A stretch of DNA of 64,000 nt from Membranipora membranacea. Taxonomy: Eukaryota; Bryozoa; Gymnolaemata; Cheilostomatida; Membraniporidae. The stretch spans positions 20,951,387 through 21,015,386 of the forward strand of contig OU612069.1 of NCBI GenBank assembly GCA_914767715.1. Reading direction: 5' to 3'. Positions 25,701 to 37,600 of the stretch are shown piece by piece. Within the stretch, counting starts at the first letter, position 1, and every line of letters begins with the position of its first letter. The notes under the pieces were generated by a model that did no database searches, was not told the DNA's origin, and was given only the letters and a program-made list of their open reading frames with translations. A program made the translations under genes and the position numbers.

Positions 25701-28700
25701 CCGATACTGTTCCTCATTTATATCAATGATTTGCCTGATTCTGTGCTCTCTAGGACCCAGTTGTTTGCTGATGATACTGTGATATACAACACCAGTGATA
25801 ATCAGCAACAACTACAGGATGATCTTGCAGCTCTTCAGACCTGGGAGACTAAATGGAAGATGAAGTTTAACCCATTGAAATGCGAGTATATCAAGTTTTC
25901 TCGCAAACGGACTAAAGGGGCCCAACATGAGTACAAGCTAAATAACATCAGTATTCCGAAAACAAATGGTGTGAAGTACCTGGGAGTGAAACTAGAGAGT
26001 TCTCTGAGATGGAATGAAAATACTACCTACATCTCAAACAAAGCCTCTAGTAGATTGGGTTACATCCGGTGAACTATCCCTCCGACCCTACCAAAACTAT
26101 GTGACAAAGCCTATACAACCCTGGTGAAACGTATCCTAGAATATTCATCTACAGTCTGGGACGGCAGCCTCACACAAACTCAGGCAACTAAACTGGAGGC
26201 TGTCCAGAGGCGAGCTGCAAGAATAGTCTTCAACATTCCTAGAACTGATCACAGAACTAGCACCACGCAGCTCATCGACCAGCTGACCTGGCAGACTCTA
26301 GACAGCAGAAGAAGCTGGAGACGTCTTGGTTTGTTTCGTGCCATCCATTTCAACGAGGTAGCTGTCAACATGATCACATCCAGCCTCATCCTCATCAGAG
26401 CAGTACCAAAAGGCATGAACGGCAGTACCTTATACCTCACTGTGATACCGATGTTCATAAAAAGAGCTTCTTCGTATCCACTGCTAAGCTGTGGAATAAT
26501 TTGTCTTGTGATTGCTCACTACTTGTAGGTACACCAATGGCAGGTTAAGGTTCCAGCATATGGCGAAGACCTGAAACAGTGGATGACCCGGAACGTATAC
26601 TGACATAAGAGATTGGCACATCGCTGGAACCTTCAACCAGAAGAAGTGATCAACCTCCAAGTAGCAAGTTAGTAGTAGCACATCGTACAACTTGATATGA
26701 AAAAATAACCAACAGCCCTCCCATTCTCCCTGCATGAACTAACTGACCTGAATTTAATTTGTACTTTTCTGTTCACGGCAAATTGACCTTATCAAAATTC
26801 TCATCATCAAATTAAAATTTTTTAAGGTTTAACCTGCAGTAGCATGTAAGTTTTTTAGAGGCAAGCTGCTTTTTGAGTAAGTGTAAAACGTTAAACATTA
26901 TAATAAGTACACTTACCTTCATATTCTTTACTCCAGCCTGTAGGACAGGTTCTCTTAGCCGGGTACATCATCACAGTTGACCTCGGGGCGAGGCATCTTG
27001 CAAAAGGGACATTCTGATAAAAGACGTTACTAAAGAACAGACCATTATTGTAAGATGCATACTCTACACCAGAAAGCACACTGTTTATACCACCACTACG
27101 GTAGGAGTTATACTCAGGTCTGAGAGGCATACACTGGTAGTTAACTCCGCCCCCTCTTTGTTCCCAGTATGAACCGGCAGCGAATCCTGTAAATAAGCCA
27201 ACAGTCCAAGAGTCCTATCAGTGATTACAGAATAATCAATCAAAGTGCTGAAATCCTACTTGACATATGATTATTGATTATCTAAGAAGCACATATATAT
27301 GTGTTAGTTTTGTTGAAGAGATCTCCCAAAGTAACAGACTATCCTACCCATAATGATATCTAGCTGTGAAAATGATGGTAATTTTTACGATCAGGTAGGG
27401 ATTTATTTCCCTCATCTTATTATGATAGTATGTGGCTTAGCGAGCATCCATTTTTCAGCGGTGACCCTTGTAAGCCCTACTGGGTAGTTAGTGTGGAAAA
27501 TGTTCATATGAAATTTCCAATCGCAATCAATCTGACAACATACTTCATGATATATTCACCTTGATATATGAGAGAAGAGCCTCCAGCACAGGAAGTTCTC
27601 CCCCATCTTGTATACACTGAACGAGTTTGAGCTGCAGACCCTGGTGAGCCACTTGGTCCAGTTGTCCCCTTCAGCCCTCGTTCACCAGTCAGCCCCACAG
27701 GTCCTGTAAGTCCTTGAGCACCTGTCTGTCCCTTTGGCCCTTCTACACCAGGCTGTCCATGCTCCCCTTTTGTGAAGTTACCGGGTAGTCCTATAAGTCC
27801 GTGAGCACCAGGTTGTCCAGTTGGACCAATTGCACCATTTGATCCAGGATAGCCAGGTTCGCCCTTGGTAGAATTTCCTGGTAGTCCGGGAGGACCATTT
27901 ACGCCAGTTAGACCAGCTGGAGCCGGTTTTCTGGGGTTTCCATCTGCACCAGCAGGGCCAAGTAACCCATCTCTACCTGTAATGAATAAAACCAAAGTAA
28001 AATTACTTGACTTGTTCCTATAAGCTCTGATACAAAAACAACCAAAATTGATTGAGCTGAATTCTGAGCTTTGCAGCCAAAGCTTACTGCTAAAATAACA
28101 CATTGCATGAAAGTTCATAAAATATGATGATTTGATGAGCCTTGATCCATCGTTTGCTGCAAGAGATTCAATTATTTTTTCCAAAATGTATTTATTAGCA
28201 GTTTACCTAAAATTGTTTACCATCTTTTCCGTTGAGTCCATTAATTCCATTTATTCCATCCCGTCCATCTTTACATCTTTTGGTCAGAAGAGATAGCAAA
28301 TATATTGGAAAAGACTATACAGTGCTTATAAAACAGGTTAACCATTGTGATTGGATACTCTTAACCTCAATCCAAAACTATCCTCAAACTATTTCACTAT
28401 AGACGGTTTGTTTAGCTCTAATTTGAGCCTCTATTCGGATGGCGCAGATTCTGAATCAAAAATGATTTTTATCGTAATATAAGCGGTTTTCAAGATAACC
28501 CTCATTCAGCTCCTTTTTCCTATGCGGCGTGAGTTAAGAGTACCAAACTGGAGAGAGGACAACTTTCTCCGAATAGAGGCTCAAATAAGAGCTCAGAAAA
28601 CTGTCCATTGTGTATTTGTTATTGACAGATAATGGTAATTCTAAGTTTCATTGTTAATTCAAGTTCCACAAGGTTCTGTGATAGATAGAGTGATCAAGGA

Positions 28701-30113
28701 GTAAAAACTTACTCCTTGGATTGATGATGATGATGATGATGTAGCTTAGAACACGGGTAGAGACCCAAACGGGTCAACTTCAGACCTCAATTGAGCATCT
28801 ATCTTGACCAAAGCTAGACTGTTTTGATTTTGTCACACATCATAGTCCATGATTATTTTTGCCAACCTGTTGTCATACCTGTTATGCAGGAAATGTTTCG
28901 CTCAAAGTAAACACCTATTGTGGTTATTATTTATCGCCCATGGCTAGCTGTAATTAATGTACTCACTCTGTAAGCTGAGTCCACTGAGCAGGTCATCTTC
29001 ATCCTCTGCTGACTCATCGCCCGGGATTGGACATTTTAGTGATGCCATGATCATCTGAGGCCATCTGAGTCCTTTATATCTGTATCTACTGGGGAAGCCA
29101 GCTAAAATTGCGCACAATCTAGGTAAGTTGTTATGTCTAGCAAGTCTACCACTCAGTGGTAGAGTATAACTCAACATATGTTGTTGGAAGTGTGCTTTGC
29201 AGAAGTACTTGAAAAGCTAATGTAGCTTATGAATGATAGCATTATATGAGAGTTATTCGCCTCCTGCTCTTCTGCTTGAATTTTGTCTGCGGTGGACTAA
29301 TTTCAAGAGCCTACCCAAGAGCATGGAGAATTTACACCCCAGAGCCTTAAACCACTGCTGCCACTCAGGCAAATGTGTGCATATTGAATCCTGTTTACCT
29401 CAAAGCTAACAACATGAAACTGCAATCTCAGCATCGTCACCTAATGGGCAAATAATTTGCACAAAATCAGGGTATGAAATTAATCATCTGGTGTACATAG
29501 TGAGTAGTTACCGGTCTTACTAGTGGACAATAATGACGTCATCACCTAGTGCGTTAATTTCATACCCTGATTTTGACGATCAGTTTGTGTAAATTACTTG
29601 CCCATTAGGTGATAATTCCTCAATGAGTTATCTTGGAGTTATACTGAATTTAAAGAAAACACATTTCCCTGAGATGTACTGTCATAATTATGAGCAACTG
29701 GTAGCTGGAAATGGCAGCCTCAACCTCGAAGCACCAGTTGAAGAAAGCTCGAAGGTCAATATGAACAGCTCAAAGACGATAATGTGAAGGTGTCATATGT
29801 TCAGCCTCTGTGTTGGCCCTGAAGGGAGGGAGATGGCCAATGCCAGTTCAGATGGTACTTTCCTGAGAGAACCCATTGATATATCGTGTATGTGAAGTAA
29901 TTCAATTTCAATTTCACTATATCTCAATAGGGATTTTCGGTGGAATTGCCTCTCTTGCCCACCAAAAGCCCATGATGAGTGACAAACAAAACTCACTTTC
30001 AACAGAGCCTTAGCTAACAGGTTTCTCGTCTCCCTCAAGGAGTCTTGCTGTTCTCTGTTAGTTTCCTGAAGACTACTAATGACTGACTGCATCTGAGTAA
30101 ATTCAGCTTGTAT
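22737..30113 (-). CDS. Short-chain (C4-type) collagen with coiled coil, 5' end missing
   Basis: Exons (minus): 29997-30113, 28967-29054, 28221-28268, 27560-27976, 26917-27186 and 22737-22951, all phase-compatible. The first exon (39 codons) reads as coiled coil (MQSVISSLQETNREQQDSL). It is followed by a short acidic linker (GDESAEDEDDLL), then Gly-X-Y repeats through two exons, then the C-terminal C4/NC domain with the family signatures VYTRWGRTSC, GGGVNYQCMP, TCPTGWSKEYEG, TTFECVDQSPE and a terminal TCVVCTK. These match the spongin short-chain collagen C4 family known from sponges, cnidarians and molluscs. Two triplets (RKP, APA) lack Gly. The start codon was not found; related proteins are type II membrane or secreted, so an N-terminal anchor exon probably lies above 30113. 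The last intron carries a CR1-like LINE. The coiled-coil exon is less sure than the rest. Confidence 0.85.
23170..26700 (+). mobile_element. Inactive CR1-like LINE with PHD finger
   Basis: Inserted in the last intron of the collagen gene, opposite to it. The 5' part (23210-23367) has two imperfect copies, about 90 bp apart, of a segment containing CACACCCAA(A)GCGGCTGGCCA. Then follow a PHD-finger/endonuclease frame, the rest of the endonuclease, reverse transcriptase and a C-terminal region ending at a TAA at 26546-26548. The 3' limit near 26700 is a guess; no clear tail repeat or target-site duplication was seen. Confidence 0.8.
23372..26548 (+). pseudogene. Broken CR1-like ORF: PHD finger, endonuclease, reverse transcriptase
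   Basis: Frame 1 (23372-24178) has a C4HC3 PHD-like finger (CGACQTPV, CGNCETWFHICC, WACINCHS) and the start of an APE endonuclease (VVVTETWLN, STGGGVLIAV). The first catalytic Asn motif reads LNVKCQSI with Lys where Asn is expected. Frame 2 (24175 on) continues with ILAGDFNYPGWNW, LDLIATN and an eroded SDH, and has stops at 24601-24603 and 24664-24666. Near 25190 another frameshift leads to reverse transcriptase (NYRPISLT, IFLDFSKAFDKVDH, SGVPQGSVIGPILFLIYIND, LFADDT). A stop at 26070-26072 and a frameshift near 26387 precede the C-terminus. At least five lesions make it dead. FSKAFDKVDH and PQGSVIGP are typical of CR1-like elements. Confidence 0.88.
28401..28606. mobile_element. MITE-like element with 39-bp terminal inverted repeats
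   Basis: The left end (GACGGTTT, then GAGCCTCTATTCGGA) is the inverse of the right end (TCCGAATAGAGGCTC, then AAACTGTC), with a few mismatches over 39 bp. Total about 206 bp, no coding content, in an intron of the collagen gene. The target-site duplication is unclear. Confidence 0.7.
28695..28718. repeat. CAAGGAG...CTCCTTG palindrome, third copy
   Basis: Ten-bp arms CAAGGAGTAA / TTACTCCTTG with a 4-bp spacer, related to the palindromes at 1003-1029 and 1211-1245. A short (GAT)n tract follows. Confidence 0.55.
29437..29612. mobile_element. Foldback/MITE-like element
   Basis: The outer ends TCACCTAATGGGCAA and TTGCCCATTAGGTGA are exact inverses. Matching continues inward (CAAAATCAGGGTATGAAATT against its inverse), with an insertion of about 8 bp in the right arm. 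The loop is about 65 bp. Total 176 bp, between collagen-gene exons. Confidence 0.75.
29831..29956 (-). mobile_element. MITE family M, inverted copy
   Basis: Reverse orientation of the element at 35951-36074. Shared segments are GATGGTACTTTCCTGAGAG and ATCTCAATAGG, in inverse order and strand. It lies just 3' of the coiled-coil exon of the collagen gene. Confidence 0.6.
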
Positions 30114-31690
30114 CTGTACAAGTTCAGTTCATAAACTCAGGTTAAGAATAACCAGAACAGGACTTCTCATCATCATTCTGAAAGTATATATTCAGCAGAA
30201 GAAATGCTGATAATCATTCATGCTTCGAATCAAAATTTCCCTCCGCTCAGCGTGTTACCAACATCAACTTTAAAAAAAAACTGTGGAAAATTTATTTTGT
30301 TCAATTCATTGCTCCAGATAAAGGAATCAGCTGATCGGGCTTGGGCTCTGTCATCCTTGTACAGCTGAAAGTTGATGATGCGGAAATTTAGGAAATTGAC
30401 AAAGGTCAACTGCCGCTGATAAATACAAGTAAAGTAGAAAGGAAGTATATGATACTGTATTGTGCCGAAATGTAATCACCACACAAAACTAATATCATTC
30501 AGAATTAATATTAGCGCTGTGTACGTACCAGCCTTAGAGAGATATAAGAAAGACTTCTTCTCCCACAGTAACTAGTTTTATCGATGCAAAAGTTTTAAAG
30601 ATATAGGTATTTATATAAAATATACCAAGTACATATAGCAGCAATACGCACATGTGATATCCTGTGAAAATGAAAATTTAGAAGGAGGCTCAATAAGGTC
30701 AGTTTAAACAGCCCAATTTTGTGCCAAATATTGATCAATAAATCGATTACAGACACCATTCAGCTGCCATCCTATCTTAATTTGACATGAGAACATCGAA
30801 TCGTCAATTAATAAGTCATAACTCATAAACAAGGATATTTTGGGCGTTTATTTTTAGGGTTGCAGGTTTTATCTTACTAGGCACTGGATAGTCTAATAGA
30901 GGGCACGACACAGTTGCAATCCCTATCCAAAGGATTTGATACACGAACATCGTTCCATCATAAAAAAGACCATTACAAGGAACTTCCATCAAACACGGAA
31001 AAATCATAAATACGATGGATAAAAACCAATAAATTTTAAGTCAGCCAATTTTGTCCAGGAACATTTATAATCGGTTTTCCAGAATGATGAATAATAAGGA
31101 AACAAAGGAACACATTTTTGCCACATGGCAAGTCAGCTCTTTCTTCTACAGCATTGATATCATGGAAGTTCTTAAACTCGCCTGGGTCGCTGCTAGTTGA
31201 ATCATCAGCCACATCCCATCTCGGGTTGTGCTTGATAGTGGAATGCCACTACAAGCAAACCAGACAGAGCTTGACCACTTAACCTAGTGATTTGCAAACC
31301 ACATTGAAATCTCACACACCAAACAGATTATCATTACTATCAGTGCAAATCAACATCCTAAATAGCAGGACAGCTATGACAGGCTAAATTTGTCAACTTG
31401 TTATGATATCAAATTCACAGGCTTTTTTCAAAATTTTGGATATCGTCACAGTTATTTTGTATTTTTTCTGTGGATAAACAGAAGACAGATACACCATGAT
31501 AGGTTAGGCTATAAACGTGTAAATATTTAAATTCAGCAACATAGCTGAGAAATGCTGAATTTGTTTTGCAGTCTATTTTTCTCGACAAGTTCCAATTTCA
31601 ATTAGAAAAAGTAACTCAGTAAAATGTTATTCATGTGATAAATATTTGCAGCGTAAAACAATGATAATGATAATGATAAAATTAATCCTA
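30114..31690. other. Gap between collagen gene and GPKOW
   Basis: 1.6 kb with no certain exon. The missing 5' exon(s) of the collagen gene are expected here. A 39-codon minus-strand ORF with a hydrophobic start (MCVLLLYVLGIFYINTYIF) at 30534-30653 is the only candidate that resembles a membrane anchor, but it has no convincing donor site. Confidence 0.4.
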
Positions 31691-34600
31691 TTAAAAATCT
31701 AGTAAATGGTCGACGTTACCTGTATATTCGCAAACATCATCATAATGTAACATCACAATACTATCCCTATCAGTTAAAAGTTGTACGGTTACTTTCTCTT
31801 TGCGTTTATCTCTCTGTATAACCTGTCCTATTTCAGTACCGTGCCTACCAGATACAATCATTATATATGAGTTATCCTGTTTGGGGATCACTGTCTCCAG
31901 CTGGTTCTCCGATAAACCTGACAATAAAAATAAAAATAATGATAATAATACGGATGTATTAGGAGCGATCTTGTATCTCACAATCCGCTGCGGATATACT
32001 TAGATCAACTTACATCAATGATGACATCACACTAGACCGCCTAGGGGGGCGTAAGGGGCGTGTCTCAGTTTTTTGGTCTTGGGATTCTACAGTGGGACAC
32101 TGTTTCAATTTACCATCACGCAGGTGGGGCATTAGTGTGCGGAGTGGGTACCACGACCCATCTAGTATTTTGGCATTGGTTAGTCAGTTATACCCACGAA
32201 GTTCTGTGAGTGAAGCAGACGTGATCACCATGGAGTTACAGGAATGAAATAATGAAAGAGACTGAGGTTAGTTTTGTTGCATCCCCTTATCTTTAACACC
32301 TTGATATAACTAATAAATCAAGTTTTTAACAAGTCATGTACCCTAGAAGAGTTTAAGTTTTCACAGGAAGAAATGCTTGCCACTTTGCACACGCTTGAAA
32401 TAGCTAAAGTTAAGGCTAGCTAACATTTGCTCACCCTCTTTATTTAGAGTCAGTTGCCTTTATATCGTTGGCTAAGTCATATAAATATTTCTGTAGGTTT
32501 ATGATAGCACACCTCAGAAGAATATAAATTTATTGAGATACTCAAACCAGTAGAGTTTTGTTTTCTCACCTTCCAGTAGACGCCCTGAGTCTGTCCTACA
32601 CACAATAGATCCAGGTAGTACATCATCTACTATCACTTTACTAGAGTAATATCTACCCTCCTTATAACTCCTGTCTATTATCTTGACCTTGAGATGAGGT
32701 CGCACCCAGTGTTTATTAATTTTCACTTCGGAGTGTTTTTTACTACTATGACTATTGCTGTTACTACTAGAGGCTTGTTTATTACTCTGTTTATAGTCTG
32801 ATTCTGAGTCTCTATTTTCATTGTCGTTTTTTCGTCTCTTTTTCTCTGCTGGGCTATCTCTTCCGTTTTTCTCTTGCTCTTTGTAGCGATCACTTTTCCC
32901 TGTATATGAAAGAGAATTATAATTGACAACAGAAACAGAGGGCATGTGAATGGTGAAGCGGGGTGCATGGTTAGTGAGCCTCCAAGACATACACATTTGA
33001 TGATAGGGAGATAAGATACCAATGTTCCGAGTAAACGATGTGCTTTGTACAAAAATGGTTACAGAGCACCACCACTGTCTCTGTATTCATGTCAATCCAG
33101 CTATGCCTTCTTTTAGTCAGGCATAGTTGGGCATCCAGTCTTTATTGGACAGGTAGGGATTGCCAAATCGTTCAGATAAACAAAGGGAAAACATTTTTAA
33201 AATGATCAACACATGTACACCACTCTGAGCATGTACGGACTGTTGAGACATACGCTCGTCTCTACAGCATAGGACCTACATTAAGTTCACATAGAAATTT
33301 GGAAAACAATTGAAACCCATAATTTGAAAATATTTGGGTCTTTATGGAACACTGGCTTTGCCATCTCATAACCTTGCACTTTTTGAGTTGCATTTCTTGA
33401 TGGAAGGCAGCGCAACCCTCGCTATGCTATAAGGATAGACTAAGTCACAAGGCTATCCTACAGGCAGAATGCACATATGCCCCTACCAGTGTACTATGTA
33501 CTTTAAACCACATTCCATTTGTGGGTTAAAAAAAATGTGGGTTAAATTTGCAAAAGTTTTTGTCTCCGTCCGAAGACTGAGAAACAAAGGTACCTAAAGG
33601 GCATGGCCGCCATATTCGGCGCCAAGTTGCTCTCAGTTTGCAGCCAGATCGGAGCACACCTGGGGCGTCAATTGAGCCCAGTAGTCGGTAGACTGCAGCG
33701 GGATTTGAACCCGAGACCTCCAACGCTTGCACGTCAGAGGGCAGGCGCTCTGACCAACTGAGCTACCTCCTACTCCTACTGAGCTACCTCCTACTCCTAT
33801 TTTGTTATTCAAACACAATTCCAAAGTTAGGTGAGCTATGAGGATGGGATGTAATGAGTTTATTGGTCAGCTGACACAGATTCAATAAATCGTCTCTTAT
33901 GATAGTCACAGAGCTTGTGTTTTTAACAGAAAGCAAATTGTGGTCTTGTTGTGGCTGCAAACATTGCGTAGTTATAATTAGAATTAAGAAAGGAGATAAT
34001 TTAAATGACAGCTTTTCTTTTGTTTCCACAACAGCATTACGGAAATGAGGTGTAAATTGGTATGACAAATCGTCAATCAAAGTTTATCTCGAGAGAACAA
34101 ACAACGGCAATGTCTTTCAACGTTTTAAATAGATGGAGCAATATCCCAAAGAAAGGCGTGAGTGGCCCATTACTGGAAGGTAGGAGCAAACCAAAATGTA
34201 TCAAATATGGGCTGCAATTTGTCTTAAAATTCAAATTTGAATCTACTACAAAAATAAAACAAAAGCGATTTTTCAACACTCTTGAGGATTAAACATTAGC
34301 TAGGTACAGTTTAATTTAGCTAGTTTGGCGTTGACTTACTGTTAGCTAACACTAAATTTGGATAGCAGAGGCCTGATGGTGAGTAATTTCAGTCTTAAAT
34401 TCAGCCAATTTATTGCTTGTGCGAAGTAGCGAGCTTTTCCTCCTGCAGATACTTCCTCTAGGGTAACCTCCAAAACACCAACTTGACATTTAAGCAAATA
34501 GCCATAGTTCCGTACATAACCTTGTCATTTACCAGGGTGAGCCACCTGACCACCCACAATATACATCCTATCTCCGATCTCTTATTACACACCTTTGTTT

Positions 34601-37600
34601 AGATAGCGAGAGAACTTGTCAAATTCTGTTTTCTCGACGAGTCTGAGAGAGAAATGGCTAACGGATACCATCTCCCCGCTCAGAGATAGTTTAACCATAC
34701 ATCTATTATTATCATCATCTACTCCTTGTATTGTAGCGTATAGATCCTCATAAGGTTTCTTAGTCAGTACACAGTGAACACCTGAAACGGTACAAAAACA
34801 CACAGTCAACTCCTAAAATAATATAAAAACGCACTGTGAAAACCTAAATGCTACAATTATGCGGCAGTTATAGATAGATTTTTCAGTATACTCTAACTAG
34901 ATCAACTATCATCAGATTTGCCTGTATTTGGAGTCGCTCCCCTTGGAGCTGTTGGCTGAAGCCTTGTTCCGGCAGCGCAACAGCAAGACAAGAGTTACCC
35001 AGAATGCGTGTAAATTGAAGCATAATTAGGCAAGTTAGGATATGTGGTTTTTTTTAAATGGAGAAAAGCATGATGCCCAGTGTAATCGTTGTTAATAAAA
35101 CTGAAAATAATAAAATTGATCAAGCTTTCGAAATGGTCGACATTCAACGGCAATTCGTTATTGATGAGCAGTTCTCTCTGTAGGCTAAGAAGAATAATAC
35201 ATTAGAAACCAGCATGAGGGTCGTGGGAGGGGTGAGTCAACCTTTCAGAGGAAGGGTTTGTTCGTGAATTGTTTTTCCGCTGTTGATAATGGCAAATAGA
35301 ATATTTTAGGCGGCCATTTAAAATGGTAATGGGGCGCAAGTTTGGGTATTGTGTCATAACTTTTAGGACTGTGGACAGACTGTGGGCAATTTCTTATCTG
35401 CTAACACTACGTGAAATTGACAGCGAATTCAGGTAGGCTGCATGTTTAGGCCAAAGCCTAGCCTAGCTTTCATTCATGCGGGTAGCCAAGGCCTCTTCTC
35501 TGAAGCGGATTGACTGATCACAAAATAAAGCTTGATGCATTCATTTCCAGTTTATTTCCCATCTGAACCAATCATGGAATCAGCTTATGCTGCACCTGTG
35601 TAACAGGAACAACTTGAATCAAACGCTCTTAAACTGTGAATTCTATGTGCTTGTAATTATGGAGTTGTTCACTTTGTTAGCTAATACTTCAGAGAGAAGA
35701 AAACTCCCTAATTTTGAAGCTGATCCAAATAAAGATTATCCCAGCCTCCCTGACTATCCTATCTAACCAGACTTGAATTGACCGAATGCCTGGGTGAGTC
35801 ATAGTAAACTTCCCAGCTTCTCTTTGTTTCTTGTATTGAAAACAAAGTGCCCCAGATAAAGTTTAATTACTCAAACTCTCCCCAATCACTCATTTATATG
35901 AACCCTAACATCTGTGAAGGCTCTGATATGATGGGCTGTTGGGTGGGGAAAAGAGCCAATGCCAGGTCACAGAGAGCACCTATTGAGATAATTATACTGC
36001 ATTATTTCACACTCACTATAACATATATATAGGTACTCTCAGGAAAGTACCATCTGACCTGGAAATGGCTCTTTCTTAACACCAGCCAATCAGAGCCAAC
36101 ACATTGGCTAGTATTAAAACAAAGTGTCACAGATAAAGTTTAAATACTTAAACTCTACCCAATCATTCCTTTGTATGAACCCTGTCATCACACTGATCAC
36201 ATGATATACTTTTGCATGTATATCTCTGATCGATAGAGAGTGAACTAATTCACTTAGTAAGAGTAGGCTACCATCACAAGGAATTTGGTGTGACGACCCG
36301 TGCTCAATTTTATTAATTAGGGGTGGGTACATGTTAGGTACTGCTACAAAATTGACAACTAACAATCAGAGTGCCCTAACATAACTAACCCTTCTTGATT
36401 TCCAGAGTTTCCTCAGCTTTGACATCGCCAGGTCGTGAAGGTCGTTTCCTGGCATTTTTACTTTTATCCTGAAGTAAGGCACTTCTATCAGCACCGAGCC
36501 CCATACCTTTAGGTCTTAACTGTGCTTCTATTGGCTTCACTGATTTCTTATTCTTACCAATACCTGAACAAATATACCATAAAATATTTCTTACAAACGA
36601 AGATACCACTGTGTATTCTCATAATCTCATAATGAGAATGCTCAGCATAGTCATAGCCCTTTATTCTCCTAATCTTACAATGGGGACACACAGCACAAAC
36701 ACAGCCTTGTCACATGGCCCAAAAACTCCAATGGCTGTATGACAAAGCTGGCACTGAGAGGCAAATCAGTCACAGTTTGGTAAAAATCATTTATACTACA
36801 GACTTGGTGTACCGGTGCGTGTTTATCTCTGATCGATTGAGCATTAATTGATTCGGGTAGCTCGAGTACTGTCAGAAGGAATTTGGTGTGTCGACCCAAG
36901 GTTAACTATTTGAGTAAGGGGCAGGCACACATAAGGTACTCAGACTAAAATTTACTCTAGCTTTCAGAGATAGATATGATAATTAGTGTAACCTCTTCGT
37001 CATTTTTTTATACAATCCAACTTGCTACTGGCGTAAGGCAATACTACTACCCAATGACCGATACATACTATAGTCAGGCAGTTACTTCTGATAAAGTTTT
37101 GTTAGATTTGCATGGTAAAACAATTCAATGCTCTACTTGGGATGTTTTATTGATGGTGGAAAAAGTGTCTCCCATAAGGGAAGGTAACTCCCATTCTCTG
37201 CATTATGATGGCAGAGTCTCCAGGAAATGGAATGCAGGGAATTGGAGTTCAGTATTGCCGGCAATGTCACCAAAAGATCAGTCTAGCTAAAATATCTGGC
37301 AGATTCAAACAGTAAACAGTAGGGGCACACCATTATGTACATACAAGTCTGGATTTTGTGAAGAGTAAACGCTGTATTGTTGTACTCAAGATGGCCATCG
37401 ATAGACTAACCAAGATGGATAACATGTGACTTGGGAGTTGTCTCCATAAGATCAAAGACAACACAACTCTCAACCATATAACACATACCGTCACCATCAC
37501 TCCATCCCATGCCTCTGAGTAGAGCCAAACCAAACTGCTCAATAGGCACCTGATCGTAATCTTCTAATGAGGAGACCTCTGGTCTAAGATCTGTTTTGAT

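Noticed and set aside
33526-33824. Possible tRNA gene from clear A and B boxes
   Set aside because: The sequence cannot fold into a full cloverleaf, the head is duplicated, and the body matches another repeat copy. It is a SINE.
34062-34292. 76-codon plus-strand ORF
   Set aside because: Antisense to a GPKOW intron, without splice or start context.
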